A stretch of DNA of 64,000 bases from Multivorans sp965232105 (GCA_965232105.1 OZ246956.1:3286001-3350000); one strand, 5' to 3'; positions 41,025 through 50,522 are shown, numbered from the stretch's first letter. Notes: generated from the sequence alone by a model not told the origin. Numbers and translations: made by a program.

Positions 41025-42221
41025 ATGGCCGACAGATCGAGCCCCCGCGCCGCCCGTTCGGCCAATCCCGACTACAAGATCCTGGTCGTCGACGACGAGC
41101 CGGACCTGGAGCGTCTGGTCAGGCAGCGCATGCGCCGTCACATCCGATCGGGCCGCTACGCCTTCGAGTTCGCGGGCAACGGCCTCGAGGCGCTCGAGAA
41201 GCTCGCCGAGATCGACGACATAGACATCGTTCTCTCGGACATCAACATGCCGAAGATGGACGGTCTGACGCTGTTGCAGCAGATCCCCGAGGTGAACGCG
41301 GACATCCGTTCGGTCATCGTCTCGGCGTACGGCGACATGGAGAACATCCGCACCGCGATGAACCGCGGCGCGTTCGACTTCGTGACCAAGCCGATCGACT
41401 TCGCGGATCTTGAGGTCACGATCGATCGCACGCTCAAGCACCTGGACGAGTGGCGGGCCGCCCTGGCGTCGCGGGACAAGCTGGTTGCGCTCCAGAACGA
41501 GTTGGACGTCGCGACGAAGATCCAGCAGTCGATCCTGCCGGACAAGTTCCCCCGCGTCGACGGGTGCGAGGTGTATGGCTGCATGCACGCCGCCCGCAAC
41601 GTCGGCGGGGATTTCTTCGACGTGATCAGGCTCGATGGCGGTCGCATCGGGCTCGCGGTGGCCGACGTTTCGGACAAGGGCGTACCGGCGGCCCTGTTCA
41701 TGATGTCGAGCCGCACCCTGCTCAAGGGCGCGGCGGTCGGCGTCGGCGATCCGGGTCCGGTGCTGTCGGAAGTCAACGATCTGTTGAACGAGACGAACGA
41801 CGCGGCGATGTTCGTGACGGTCTTCTACGGCGTGTACGACCCCTCGACCAGGCTGCTGACCTTCTCCAACGGCGGCCACAACCCGCCTCTCGTCGTTCAC
41901 GCCGACGGCAGCTCGGAGGAACTCGAACTGACCGGCGGAATCGCCCTCGGCGCGATCCCGCAGTTCACGTACGGCCAGGCCAGCGTTCGACTCAGGCAGG
42001 GAGACATGGTCGTCTTCTTCACCGACGGCGTGACCGAGGCGATCAATCCCGGGAATGACGAGTTCGGCCTGCAAGCCGTCCAGGCCCTGTTCGAGGACGG
42101 AGAGACCCGGAGCGCCCGGGAGGCCGCGGAGATGATCCTGAAGGCGGTGCGCGACTTTGCCGGGGAGGCGCCGCAGTTCGACGACCTGACCTGCATGACC
42201 CTGCGTGTTGCTGACGAGTGA
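41025..42221 (+). CDS. Response regulator with PP2C (SpoIIE/RsbU-type) phosphatase output
   Basis: 398 residues. Receiver domain (about 17-135) with the acidic pair in VVDDEPD, phosphoacceptor D72 (VLSDINMPKMDG), Ser/Thr at VSAYGD and Lys in TKPIDF. A short coiled linker leads to a PP2C-like domain from about 165 (ARNVGGDFFDVIRLDGG, VADVSDKGVPAALFM, FSNGGHNPPL, FFTDGVTEA). It should dephosphorylate the RsbV-like protein once D72 is phosphorylated, most likely by the histidine kinase at 43840. The stop overlaps the next start by 4 nt (GTGA). Confidence 0.95.
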   Translation: MADRSSPRAARSANPDYKILVVDDEPDLERLVRQRMRRHIRSGRYAFEFAGNGLEALEKLAEIDDIDIVLSDINMPKMDGLTLLQQIPEVNADIRSVIVSAYGDMENIRTAMNRGAFDFVTKPIDFADLEVTIDRTLKHLDEWRAALASRDKLVALQNELDVATKIQQSILPDKFPRVDGCEVYGCMHAARNVGGDFFDVIRLDGGRIGLAVADVSDKGVPAALFMMSSRTLLKGAAVGVGDPGPVLSEVNDLLNETNDAAMFVTVFYGVYDPSTRLLTFSNGGHNPPLVVHADGSSEELELTGGIALGAIPQFTYGQASVRLRQGDMVVFFTDGVTEAINPGNDEFGLQAVQALFEDGETRSAREAAEMILKAVRDFAGEAPQFDDLTCMTLRVADE

Positions 42222-42637
42222 GCGCCAACCTCACACTGCGAATCCCGAACCGGGTCGAGGAGCTTTCGGGCGTATCGGAGGCAGTGGAGACGCTCGGCCG
42301 GGAGGAGGGCTGGGCGCCGGACGTCTCGTACGCCGTCGTTCTGGCTCTCGAGGAGGTGGCGACGAACGTCGTGCGTCACGGCGGGGGCGAGGAAGGGACC
42401 AGCGAGATCGAGATCGAAATCGTCTCGACGGACACGGAAGCTCGGGTCGAGGTCCGTGATGGCGGCAAACCGTTCGATCCGTTCCACGACGCTCCTGAGC
42501 CGGACACGGAAGCCGCGCTGGAGGATCGGAAGGTCGGCGGCCTCGGCGTTCACTTCGTGCGGGTTCTGATGGACGAGGCGTTCTACCGCCGCGAGGGCGG
42601 TCGCAACCATGTGACCATGGTCAAGCGCCGGAGTTGA
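42218..42637 (+). CDS. RsbW-like serine kinase/anti-sigma factor (HATPase_c_2)
   Basis: 139 residues from GTG 42218. GHKL ATPase motifs: N box EEVATNVVRHGG, G1 VRDGGKPFDP, G2 GGLGVHFV. It should phosphorylate the RsbV-like protein and bind a target, classically a sigma factor; no SigB-type gene is adjacent, so the target may be the act of binding to another protein. Confidence 0.93.
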   Translation: MSANLTLRIPNRVEELSGVSEAVETLGREEGWAPDVSYAVVLALEEVATNVVRHGGGEEGTSEIEIEIVSTDTEARVEVRDGGKPFDPFHDAPEPDTEAALEDRKVGGLGVHFVRVLMDEAFYRREGGRNHVTMVKRRS

Positions 42638-42652
42638 ATCCGGCGGCACGGG

Positions 42653-43843
42653 ATGCGCGTTCGTGCACAGGTGGTCCTGACGGCGTCGGCCTGCGCCGCG
42701 ATCATGGCGCTCGGTTCGGCCCCCGCCGGGGCACAGGCGGCGGAGATCCCGGGCGTTTCGCCCGAGCGCGTTCTGTTCGGCCAGTCCGCCGCCTTCAGCG
42801 GCCCGGCGGCCGAACTGGGCAGGGGCATGCGGCTCGGCATCCAGGCCGCGTTCAAGGAGGCCAACGATGCCGGCGGCGTGCACGGGCGGCGCCTGGAACT
42901 CGTCACGGTAGACGACGGCTACGAGCCGGAGGACGCGATCCGCAACACCCGCCGACTGATCGAGGACGAGGGCGTGTTCGCTCTCGTCGGCGGTGTCGGT
43001 ACGCCGACCTCCCGTTCCGCGGTGCCGGTAGCCGCAGAGGCGGGTGTGCCCTACATCGCTCCGTTCACCGGAGCGGGTTTTCTCCGCGGCGAGCCGCACG
43101 TGGTCAATCTGCGCGCCTCCTACGCGCAGGAGACGGAGGAGATGGTCCAGCGCCTGACCAGGGACCTGGGCGTCGAGCGGATCGCGGTCGTCATCCAGGA
43201 CGATTCCTTCGGCCGCGCCGGACTGGCGGGCGTGCGCGCCGCCTTCGCGAGGCGCGGCATGGAGCCGGTCGGGATCGGGGTCTACCCGCGGAACACGACC
43301 GCCGTCAAGACGGCCATCGTCGACATAGCGGCGGGGAGGCCGGAGGCCGTGATCGTCGTGGGCGCCTACCAGCCGGTCGCCAGCCTGATCGCCTGGGCCC
43401 GCCACATCGGCCTCGATTCGGTGTTCATGACCCTGTCCTTCGTCGGCAGCAATGCCCTGGCGGAAGAGCTCGGTCCGCGCGGCGCCGGCGTCTACGTGAC
43501 TCAGGTCGTGCCCTTCCCGACCGCGCGCAACTCGAGAGTGGCCGGCGTCTACCGGGCCGCGCTGGGCGCTCATACCCCGGGCGCCGAACCCGGCTTCGTT
43601 TCGTTCGAGGGCTATCTCGCCGGGCGCCTGGTGATCGAAGCGCTCGAACGGTGCGGTTCGACCGTCGATCGCGAGCGCTTCATCGAGGTCCTGCGCGGCG
43701 CCGGCTCGATCGACCTCGACGGCTTCCGGCTCGTGTTCGGCGGCGAGGACAATCAGGGCTCGGATGCCGTGTTCCTCACAGTGATCGACGAACGGGGCAA
43801 CTATCGATCGGCGACGCGTCTTGAGGCTCCGGCGAAGCCGTGA
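42653..43843 (+). CDS. Periplasmic ligand-binding protein (Peripla_BP_6, LivK/amide type)
   Basis: 396 residues. A signal peptide (about 1-29, ending GAQA-A) precedes a type I binding-protein fold: VLFGQSAAFSGPAAELGRGMRLGIQAAFKEANDAGG (as consecutive segments), GVGTPTSRSAVPVAAEAGVPYIAPFTGAG, VVIQDDSFGRAGLAGV and GFVSFEGYLAGRLVIEAL. No ABC permease or ATPase adjoins it. It overlaps the histidine kinase by 4 nt, so it probably delivers a ligand signal rather than transporting substrate. Confidence 0.92.
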   Translation: MRVRAQVVLTASACAAIMALGSAPAGAQAAEIPGVSPERVLFGQSAAFSGPAAELGRGMRLGIQAAFKEANDAGGVHGRRLELVTVDDGYEPEDAIRNTRRLIEDEGVFALVGGVGTPTSRSAVPVAAEAGVPYIAPFTGAGFLRGEPHVVNLRASYAQETEEMVQRLTRDLGVERIAVVIQDDSFGRAGLAGVRAAFARRGMEPVGIGVYPRNTTAVKTAIVDIAAGRPEAVIVVGAYQPVASLIAWARHIGLDSVFMTLSFVGSNALAEELGPRGAGVYVTQVVPFPTARNSRVAGVYRAALGAHTPGAEPGFVSFEGYLAGRLVIEALERCGSTVDRERFIEVLRGAGSIDLDGFRLVFGGEDNQGSDAVFLTVIDERGNYRSATRLEAPAKP

Positions 43844-45999
43844 TCGACTGGTTCCGCAAACTGGCCGAGGGCCGCTTCAGGATCGCGACCCAGCTCTACG
43901 TCGGCATTGGCGGCGCGGCGGCCCTGACGCTCGCGGCGAGTCTGGTCGCGTTGCTCGCCTTTGCCCAGGTCGGCGACTCCCAGAGCCGGGTCAACGAGGG
44001 AACGGTGCCCGAACTCGCGGCCGCGTTCGGGGTCGCCCGGGGCAGCGGAACGCTCGTGGCGGCCGGACCGAGGCTGACGGCGTCCGCGACGCAGGGTGAG
44101 CTGGACCGGGCGTCCGTCGAGATCATCGCGCCGGCCCGGCGCGCCTTCGAGAAGGAACTCGGCGAATTGATGAGCCAGGATGCGAGTGGGGACGACCCGC
44201 TGCACGGCGAGGCGCGATTCGCGGAGATCCAGACGCGGGGCGAGGAACTGATCGGGAACATCGCGGCGATTCAGCAGTCGGTTGCGGAGGGTTTCGAACT
44301 GGGAGCGGAAAGCGCGGTTCTGCGGCTGGATCTGGACTCGCTTCAAAGCCGGATCGCGGCTCTCCTCGTGCCCGCTCTCGACGATCAACTGTTCTACGCG
44401 ATGACCGGCTTCCGTTCGTTCGACGAGCCGCCGGCGCCCCACGATGTCCACTTCTCGGAGTCGGAGATCGACCGCTACCGGGTGCTGGTCGGGCTGCAGC
44501 AGGACGTCACGATCATCGATCAGCTCCTGAAGAGCCTCGCGGTGTTGACTGACCGACCTGAGATCGAGCCGGTCGAGGAGCGATACGAGTCGGCCGCGAC
44601 GAGCATCGAACGCTCACTCAACGCGGTCGACGAGACCGCGACCTCCGGCCTCCTGAAGACGCTGTTCGAGGAGTTGCTCGAGAAGAGCCGCACGGCGTTC
44701 GATCTGAGACGGCAGGAGGTCGACGTGCTTGACCGGCAGCAGGCGCTGTTGCGAGAGAACCAGGACCTTGCGATCGAGCTCGGCATGGACGTGGAGGAAC
44801 TCGTCGCGGGCTCCCAATCCCGAACGCGAGAAGCCACTCTCGCCGCGTCGCAGGCGATCACCACCGGCCGCGCCCTTCTGATCGGGCTCAACGTCGTCAG
44901 CATCGCAGGGGCGCTCTTCATCGCCTGGCTGTTCGTCGGCCGGCTGCTGGTGCGCCGTTTCGAGGCTCTCTCGGGCAGCATGCGGGAGATGGCCGGCGGC
45001 AACCTGGAAGCGGAAATCGGCATCGGCGGCAAGGACGAGGTCGCGGACATGGCGGCCGCGCTGGAGGTCTTTCGCCGGCATGCGCTGGAGGTGCAGCGGC
45101 TCAACCTGGTCGAGAAGCTTGCCGACGAACTGAAGCAGAAGAACGACGAGCTGGAGGTCGTGCTGGCCGACCTGCAGACGGCGCAGGACCAGATCGTGAT
45201 GCGCGAGAAGCTCGCGGCGCTGGGCGAGCTGACGGCCGGCGTCGCCCACGAGATCAAGAATCCGCTCAACTTCGTGAAGAACTTCTCGGAGGTTTCCTCG
45301 GAACTCCTCGAAGAGGTCGAGGAGATCATGAAGGAGAGCGAGGACGGCAGCCTGGACGAGGACCAGCGGGAGGAGATCGGCGAGATCTTCGAGGACCTGA
45401 GCGGCAACCTGAAACTGATCCTGGATCACGGCGAGCGGGCGAATCGGATCGTTACCGACATGCTCAAGATGGGCCGCGGCGCCGCCGGCCGCGAGGTTGC
45501 CGACATCAACCGCCTGGTCGACGAGCACATCGCGTTGGCGTACCACAGCGCTCGCGCCACCGATCCGAACTTCAACCTGACGATCGAGAAGGACTTCGAT
45601 CCCGATCTGGGGACCCTGGAGGTCGTTTCGCAGGACGTGGGCCGCGTGTTCCTGAACCTGGTCAGCAATGCCTGCTACGCCACGGACGAGAGACGGCGGT
45701 CAGCCGACGAGTCCTACGAGCCGACGCTGACGGTCACGACCCGGAAGATGGACGACGGGGTCGAGGTTCGGGTGCGGGACAACGGCAACGGGATTCCGCG
45801 CGACGTGGTGGACAAGATCTTCAATCCCTTCTTCACGACCAAACCGACCGACCAGGGCACGGGACTGGGGCTGGCGCTCTCGGCCGACATCGTGCGCGAA
45901 CACGGCGGCATGATCCGGGTCGACACGGAGCCGGGGGAGTACACGGAGATGATCGTCGAGCTGTCGGCGGCGCCGCCCGACTTCGATCTGCCCTTGTAG
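43840..45999 (+). CDS. Transmembrane sensor histidine kinase
   Basis: 719 residues from GTG 43840. TM1 (about 19-42), a helical periplasmic sensor of about 300 residues, TM2 (about 345-367), HAMP (368-420) and a coiled coil rich in Glu/Lys. HisKA carries H470 (GVAHEIKNPLNFV), with a highly acidic insert after it. The HATPase domain has NLVSNACYATDE, VRDNGNGIP, FNPFFTTKPTDQGTGLGLALS. This HisKA is the type common in adenylate-cyclase-like and NtrB-like kinases. Its likely partner is the receiver/PP2C protein at 41025; the likely ligand source is the binding protein just upstream. Confidence 0.94.
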   Translation: MIDWFRKLAEGRFRIATQLYVGIGGAAALTLAASLVALLAFAQVGDSQSRVNEGTVPELAAAFGVARGSGTLVAAGPRLTASATQGELDRASVEIIAPARRAFEKELGELMSQDASGDDPLHGEARFAEIQTRGEELIGNIAAIQQSVAEGFELGAESAVLRLDLDSLQSRIAALLVPALDDQLFYAMTGFRSFDEPPAPHDVHFSESEIDRYRVLVGLQQDVTIIDQLLKSLAVLTDRPEIEPVEERYESAATSIERSLNAVDETATSGLLKTLFEELLEKSRTAFDLRRQEVDVLDRQQALLRENQDLAIELGMDVEELVAGSQSRTREATLAASQAITTGRALLIGLNVVSIAGALFIAWLFVGRLLVRRFEALSGSMREMAGGNLEAEIGIGGKDEVADMAAALEVFRRHALEVQRLNLVEKLADELKQKNDELEVVLADLQTAQDQIVMREKLAALGELTAGVAHEIKNPLNFVKNFSEVSSELLEEVEEIMKESEDGSLDEDQREEIGEIFEDLSGNLKLILDHGERANRIVTDMLKMGRGAAGREVADINRLVDEHIALAYHSARATDPNFNLTIEKDFDPDLGTLEVVSQDVGRVFLNLVSNACYATDERRRSADESYEPTLTVTTRKMDDGVEVRVRDNGNGIPRDVVDKIFNPFFTTKPTDQGTGLGLALSADIVREHGGMIRVDTEPGEYTEMIVELSAAPPDFDLPL

Positions 46000-46010
46000 G
46001 GTCGAGCCGC

Positions 46011-46760
46011 ATGAACGTCCCTGCCACGACACGAGCACCAACCGCCACGGCCCAAAGGACCCCGGTCTTCTCCATGCGGGGCGTGACGAAGGTGTACGTG
46101 ATGGGCGAGGTCGAGGTCCATGCGCTGCGCGGCGTCGACCTGGAACTCCAGGAGGGCGAGTTCACGGTTCTGCTCGGGCCGTCCGGAAGCGGCAAGTCGA
46201 CCCTCCTGAACATCCTGGGCGGGCTCGATCGGCCTACCGCCGGCCGGGTGACCTACCGTGATGGGGATCTGAGCGAGGCCCGGGAACGGGCCCTGACCCG
46301 CTACCGGCGCCGACACGTAGGCTTCGTGTTCCAGTTCTACAACCTGATTCCCTCGCTTACCGCGCGCGAGAACGTCGCCCTCGTCACCGAGATCGCCGGC
46401 GATCCGATCGCTCCGGAGGATGCCCTGGCGCTGGTCGGCCTGAAGTACCGCCTGGACCACTTCCCGTCGCAGATGTCGGGGGGCGAGCAGCAGCGCGTGG
46501 CGATCGCCCGGGCAATCGCCAAGCGTCCGGACGTGCTGCTCTGCGACGAACCGACGGGAGCTCTGGACATCAGCACCGGCATCGCGGTCCTGGGGGCGCT
46601 CGAGAGGGTGAACTCGGAACTGGGTACGACGACCGCCGTGATCACCCACAACGCGGCCATCTCGGCGATGGCGGATCGAGTAATCTCGCTTGCGGACGGC
46701 CAGATCACGAGCGACGTCCGCAACGCGACGAAGCAGCCGGCGGCCACGATCGAGTGGTAG
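46011..46760 (+). CDS. ABC transporter ATPase, MacB/LolD family
   Basis: 249 residues. Walker A GPSGSGKST at about 55-63, Q-loop FVFQFYNLIPSLTARENV, signature MSGGEQQRVAIARAIA, Walker B VLLCDEPTGALD and the H-loop ITHNAA. VYVMGEVEVHALRGVDL is the MacB/LolD-type opening. It powers the FtsX-type permease encoded 30 bp downstream. Confidence 0.95.
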   Translation: MNVPATTRAPTATAQRTPVFSMRGVTKVYVMGEVEVHALRGVDLELQEGEFTVLLGPSGSGKSTLLNILGGLDRPTAGRVTYRDGDLSEARERALTRYRRRHVGFVFQFYNLIPSLTARENVALVTEIAGDPIAPEDALALVGLKYRLDHFPSQMSGGEQQRVAIARAIAKRPDVLLCDEPTGALDISTGIAVLGALERVNSELGTTTAVITHNAAISAMADRVISLADGQITSDVRNATKQPAATIEW

Positions 46761-46790
46761 AGGTCCAGAAGTGAATCCGGAAGCCGGACG

Positions 46791-49160
46791 TTGAGAGCCC
46801 TCGACCGCAAACTGCTGCGCGACCTGTGGAACGTGCGATCCCAGGTGCTGGCGATCGCGCTGGTCGTCTCGTCGGGAATCGCACTGCTCGTCATGTCGCA
46901 GGGAGTGTTCGGGTCGCTCCTGACGACCCGCGACGCCTACTACAACCGCTACGCCTTCGCCGACGTATTCGCCGGCGCCAAACGCGTCCCCAACTGGGTC
47001 GAAGAGCGGATCGCGGCGATCCCGGGAGTGGAGAAGGTCCAGACCCGCGTCGTCGTGAGCGTCTCGCTGGACGTGCCCGGCGTGTCCGATCCGGTGAACG
47101 GACGCCTGGTTTCCCTGCCGGACCGCGGCCGGCCTGCGCTCAACGACGTCGCTCTGCGCCGGGGACGGTTTCTGGACCCGGACCGGGCCGAGGAGGCCCT
47201 GGTTGGCGAGCGCTTCGCCGAAGCTCACGGCCTCGATCTGGGGGATCGCCTGTTCGCGGTGATCAACGGCCGCCGGCAGCCGCTTCTGATCGTCGGCATC
47301 GCGCTCAGCCCGGAGTTCGTCTACGGCATCGGCCCGGGAGAGCTGTTTCCGGATCCGAAGCACTTCGGCTTTCTGTGGATGTCGCGACGGCACCTCGCCA
47401 CCGCGTTCGAGATGGAGGGCGGGTTCAACGACGTCGCCCTGGCGCTCGCCGACGACTCGGCCAGCCTCGAACGCGCGGCGATCGTCGAACTCGACGCGAT
47501 TCTCGATTCGTACGGCGGCCTGGGCGCGATTCCGCGTGCGGATCAGACCTCGAACTGGTACCTCCAGAACGAGTTGTCCCAGCTTCAGAGCATGGGACTC
47601 CTCGTGCCCATGATCTTTCTCGCCGTGGCCACCTTCCTGCTCAACGTGGTTCTGCGGCGAACGGTCGCGGTGCAGCGCGAGCAGATCGCGGCGCTCAAGG
47701 CTCTCGGCTACTCGAACATCCGGCTTGGCGTCCACTACGTGCAGTGGGCCGTCCTCGTGGTGGCCCTCGGCGCCCTGCTCGGGATCGGCGCCGGCCTGTT
47801 GCTGGCCGAAGCGATGCTCGGCCTCTACATGGAGTACTTCCGCTTCCCGCTCCTGATCTGCAAGGTCTCGGCGTCGAGCATCCTGATCGCCGTCGGCGTC
47901 AGCCTCGCCGCCGCGGCGGTGGGCGCGCTGGGCGCCGTGCGCAGCGTGGTTTCGCTGCCGCCCGCCGAAGCGATGCGCCCGGCGACGCCCGAGAACTTCC
48001 GGGTGTCCCTGTTCGAACGCCTGGGCGCCAGGCGATGGTTGTCCCAGCCGGCGCGGATGGTGCTCCGCAACCTGTCGCGGCGTCCGATGCGCGCGGGCCT
48101 GTCGATCGTCGGCATCGCCTTCGCCGGCGCGATCATGGTCGTGGGCTGGGCGATGATGGACTCGATGGACGAACTGCTCGAGGTGCAGTTCAACATCGTC
48201 CAGCGCCAGGACCTCTCGGTGAGCTTTTTCGAGCCGGTCGAGCGGAGCGCGGTGCACGAACTCGCGGCCCTCCCGGGCGTGCTGCAAGTGGAACCGACGG
48301 GCGCGGTCGCGGCGCGGTTGCGAAACGGCCACCTGCAGGAGCAGACGGCGATTCAGGCGCTGGCTCCCGACGCCAGATTGCGGCGGGTGGTCGATGTCGA
48401 CTATCGCGCGATCGAGCTCGATCGGCCCGGCCTGGTCCTGTCCACGTTGCTCGCCGACAAGCTGCGGGTCGAGCCGGGAGACATGCTCGTCGTGGAGGTC
48501 ATGGAGGCGGCTCGGCCGGTGCGCGAGGTGGTGCTGACGGACACCGTCGACGACCTTCTCGGCGTTACCGCCTACATGGAACAGGAGTCCCTGCGGCGGC
48601 TGGTTCGGCGCGACGAGACGGTGAACGGAGCGATGCTCAAGATCGACAGCCTGGCCGAGGAACGGCTGTACGGTCTGCTGAAGGCGATGCCCGCGGTGGC
48701 GGGGGTGTCGCTGCGCAGCGCCGCGCTCGAGAACATCCAGACCTACATGCTCGACAACATGGGCATGATGATGAGCGTCAACCTGCTCTTTGCCGTGATC
48801 ATCGCCTTCGGAGTGATCTACAACACGGCGCGCATCTCGTTGTCCGAGACCAGCCGCGAACTCGCCAGCCTGCGGGTGATCGGCTTCACTCGCGCCGAGA
48901 TTTCCTCGATCCTGCTGGGCGAACTCGCCATCCTGACCGTGGCCTCGATACCGCTCGGTTTGCTCCTCGGCTACGGCATGATCACCGGCGCGATGAGCGC
49001 CTTCGAGAGCGAGCTGTTCCGACTGCCGGTGGTGATCGAGCCGAGCACTTTCCTGATTTCCGCGGCGGCCGTTCTCGGGTCGATGGCCGTTTCGGCCTGG
49101 ACGGTCCGGCGTAAGCTCCACGACCTGGATCTCGTCGCGGTGCTCAAGACCCGCGAGTAG
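46791..49160 (+). CDS. FtsX-type ABC transporter permease, two-repeat form
   Basis: 789 residues from TTG 46791; the frame upstream gives no better start. Eight membrane helices in two sets of four: one at the N-terminus (VLAIALVVSSGIALLVMSQG), three around 270-395, one near 445 and three at the C-terminus (MMMSVNLLFAVIIAFGVIY, LLGELAILTVASIPLGLLLG, ISAAAVLGSMAVSAW). Two large extracytoplasmic MacB_PCD-like domains lie between. This double FtsX layout is usual for lipid/lipoprotein or peptide export. Confidence 0.93.
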   Translation: MRALDRKLLRDLWNVRSQVLAIALVVSSGIALLVMSQGVFGSLLTTRDAYYNRYAFADVFAGAKRVPNWVEERIAAIPGVEKVQTRVVVSVSLDVPGVSDPVNGRLVSLPDRGRPALNDVALRRGRFLDPDRAEEALVGERFAEAHGLDLGDRLFAVINGRRQPLLIVGIALSPEFVYGIGPGELFPDPKHFGFLWMSRRHLATAFEMEGGFNDVALALADDSASLERAAIVELDAILDSYGGLGAIPRADQTSNWYLQNELSQLQSMGLLVPMIFLAVATFLLNVVLRRTVAVQREQIAALKALGYSNIRLGVHYVQWAVLVVALGALLGIGAGLLLAEAMLGLYMEYFRFPLLICKVSASSILIAVGVSLAAAAVGALGAVRSVVSLPPAEAMRPATPENFRVSLFERLGARRWLSQPARMVLRNLSRRPMRAGLSIVGIAFAGAIMVVGWAMMDSMDELLEVQFNIVQRQDLSVSFFEPVERSAVHELAALPGVLQVEPTGAVAARLRNGHLQEQTAIQALAPDARLRRVVDVDYRAIELDRPGLVLSTLLADKLRVEPGDMLVVEVMEAARPVREVVLTDTVDDLLGVTAYMEQESLRRLVRRDETVNGAMLKIDSLAEERLYGLLKAMPAVAGVSLRSAALENIQTYMLDNMGMMMSVNLLFAVIIAFGVIYNTARISLSETSRELASLRVIGFTRAEISSILLGELAILTVASIPLGLLLGYGMITGAMSAFESELFRLPVVIEPSTFLISAAAVLGSMAVSAWTVRRKLHDLDLVAVLKTRE

Positions 49161-49227
49161 GACTGACCCTGATGAGTGGTGTCGAGGAGACTCTCGAACG
49201 CGCACGCCGGTCTTGCCGGCGAAGATG

Positions 49228-49256
49228 GTTGTCCCAAGCCCCGGGCTTGTGACAAC
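49228..49256 (+). promoter_or_regulatory. Stem-loop ahead of the periplasmic adaptor gene
   Basis: Two 6-bp stems (GTTGTC/GACAAC and CAAGCC/GGCTTG) separated by one mismatch, with a 3-nt loop, ending 2 nt before the GGAGG Shine-Dalgarno (49258-49262). It may tune translation of the adaptor or act as a weak intra-operon terminator in the 113-bp gap. Confidence 0.45.
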
Positions 49257-49273
49257 TGGAGGACGACGAAGCA

Positions 49274-50473
49274 ATGGGCCTACGGCGATGGATACTCTGG
49301 ATCGCGGCGGCGATCGTGACCGCCGCGGCGGTGTTTCTCGGCACGCGGCCGCAGCCGGTGCCCGCGGAAGTGTCCCAGGTGACCCGCGGGCCGATCGACG
49401 TGACGATCGACGAGGAGGGCGAGACGAGGGTGCGGGACCGCTTCGTCATCTCGGCGCCGCTCGGCGGCCGAGTGTTGCGGATCGAGCTCGAACCCGGCGA
49501 CACCGTGGTCGCGAGCGAGACGGTCCTGGCCGTGTTCCTGCCATCCGCGCCGGTGCTGCTCGACGCACGCAGCCGGGCGGAGGCGCAGGCCGCGGTGGAG
49601 ACCGCGCTCGCGGCCGTGGGGCAGGCCGAGGCGCACTACGAACAGGCGGCCGCGGAAGTCACGTTCTCCAGGGCCGAGGTCGAGCGGTACCGGCGACTGT
49701 CGCGCGACGGGATCGTGTCGGTGGAGCAGATGGAGACTTCCCAACTCGACCTGGACACTCGCCAGGAGGCCCTGGAGGCGGCCGAGTACGCGGTGCGGAC
49801 GGCGCTCAGCGAACTGCAGGCGACCCGGGTGCGGCTTCAGCGGTTCAGTGGCCGGAACGCCGCCGCCGACGGCGAGGCGATCGAGATCACGTCTCCGGTT
49901 TCCGGCGTCGTGCTGCGCCGGCTGCGTGAGAGCGAGTCCGTGGTTCCGGCCGGCGAGGCCCTGCTCGAGATCGGCGACCCGCGGCAGATCGAGGTGGTGA
50001 CCGACTATCTGTCGAAGGACGCGGTTCGAATCCGGCCGGGCCAGCGAGTCCTCATCGATCGGTGGGGAGGCGACCGGCCCCTGGACGGACGGGTGCGGCG
50101 TGTGGAGCCCTCCGGGTTCACGAAAATCTCGGCGCTCGGAGTAGAGGAGCAGCGGGTCAACGTCGTGATGGACATCACCGACCCGCCGGAGGTCTGGGCC
50201 GGCCTCGGCGACGGGTTCCGGGTCGAGACCCGGGTCGTCGTCTGGCAGAGCGAGGACGAGGTGAAGGCGCCGACGGGAGCGCTGTTCCGGCGCGACGATG
50301 GCTGGGCCGTGTTCGCGGTCGACGGCGGCAGGGCAGTGCTGAGGTCGATCGAGATCGGGGAGCGGAACGCCCAGGAGGCCCAGGTGCTGGGTGGTCTGGA
50401 GCCAGGCCAGGAGGTCGTCGTCTATCCGAGCGACAGCCTGAGCGACGGATCAAGGGTGGCGGCCGAACTGTAG
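49274..50473 (+). CDS. Periplasmic adaptor (membrane fusion) subunit of the ABC exporter
   Basis: 399 residues. N-terminal anchor (about 6-23), then the HlyD/RND-MFP order: first lipoyl half VTIDEEGETRVRDRFVISAPLGGRVLRIELEPGDTV (in pieces), a coiled-coil hairpin (about 95-185, Ala/Glu-rich), second lipoyl half EITSPVSGVVLRRL, and beta-barrel and membrane-proximal parts. It would link the ATPase/permease to an outer-membrane channel, whose gene is not here. Confidence 0.93.
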   Translation: MGLRRWILWIAAAIVTAAAVFLGTRPQPVPAEVSQVTRGPIDVTIDEEGETRVRDRFVISAPLGGRVLRIELEPGDTVVASETVLAVFLPSAPVLLDARSRAEAQAAVETALAAVGQAEAHYEQAAAEVTFSRAEVERYRRLSRDGIVSVEQMETSQLDLDTRQEALEAAEYAVRTALSELQATRVRLQRFSGRNAAADGEAIEITSPVSGVVLRRLRESESVVPAGEALLEIGDPRQIEVVTDYLSKDAVRIRPGQRVLIDRWGGDRPLDGRVRRVEPSGFTKISALGVEEQRVNVVMDITDPPEVWAGLGDGFRVETRVVVWQSEDEVKAPTGALFRRDDGWAVFAVDGGRAVLRSIEIGERNAQEAQVLGGLEPGQEVVVYPSDSLSDGSRVAAEL

Positions 50474-50522
50474 CCGGCGCCCGGTATCGCTCTGGGGCTT
50501 GGCCGGCATCAGGACCGGCGTT

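Noticed and set aside
45714..49274. A minus-strand open frame of nearly 1200 codons across the ABC exporter
   Set aside because: Antisense shadow of the kinase end, ATPase and permease; repetitive His/Arg/Gln sequence with no fold signals.
50023..50033. GGTTCGAATCC, a tRNA T-arm-like word
   Set aside because: It lies within the adaptor coding sequence (DAVRIRPG) and no acceptor, D or anticodon stems can be folded around it.
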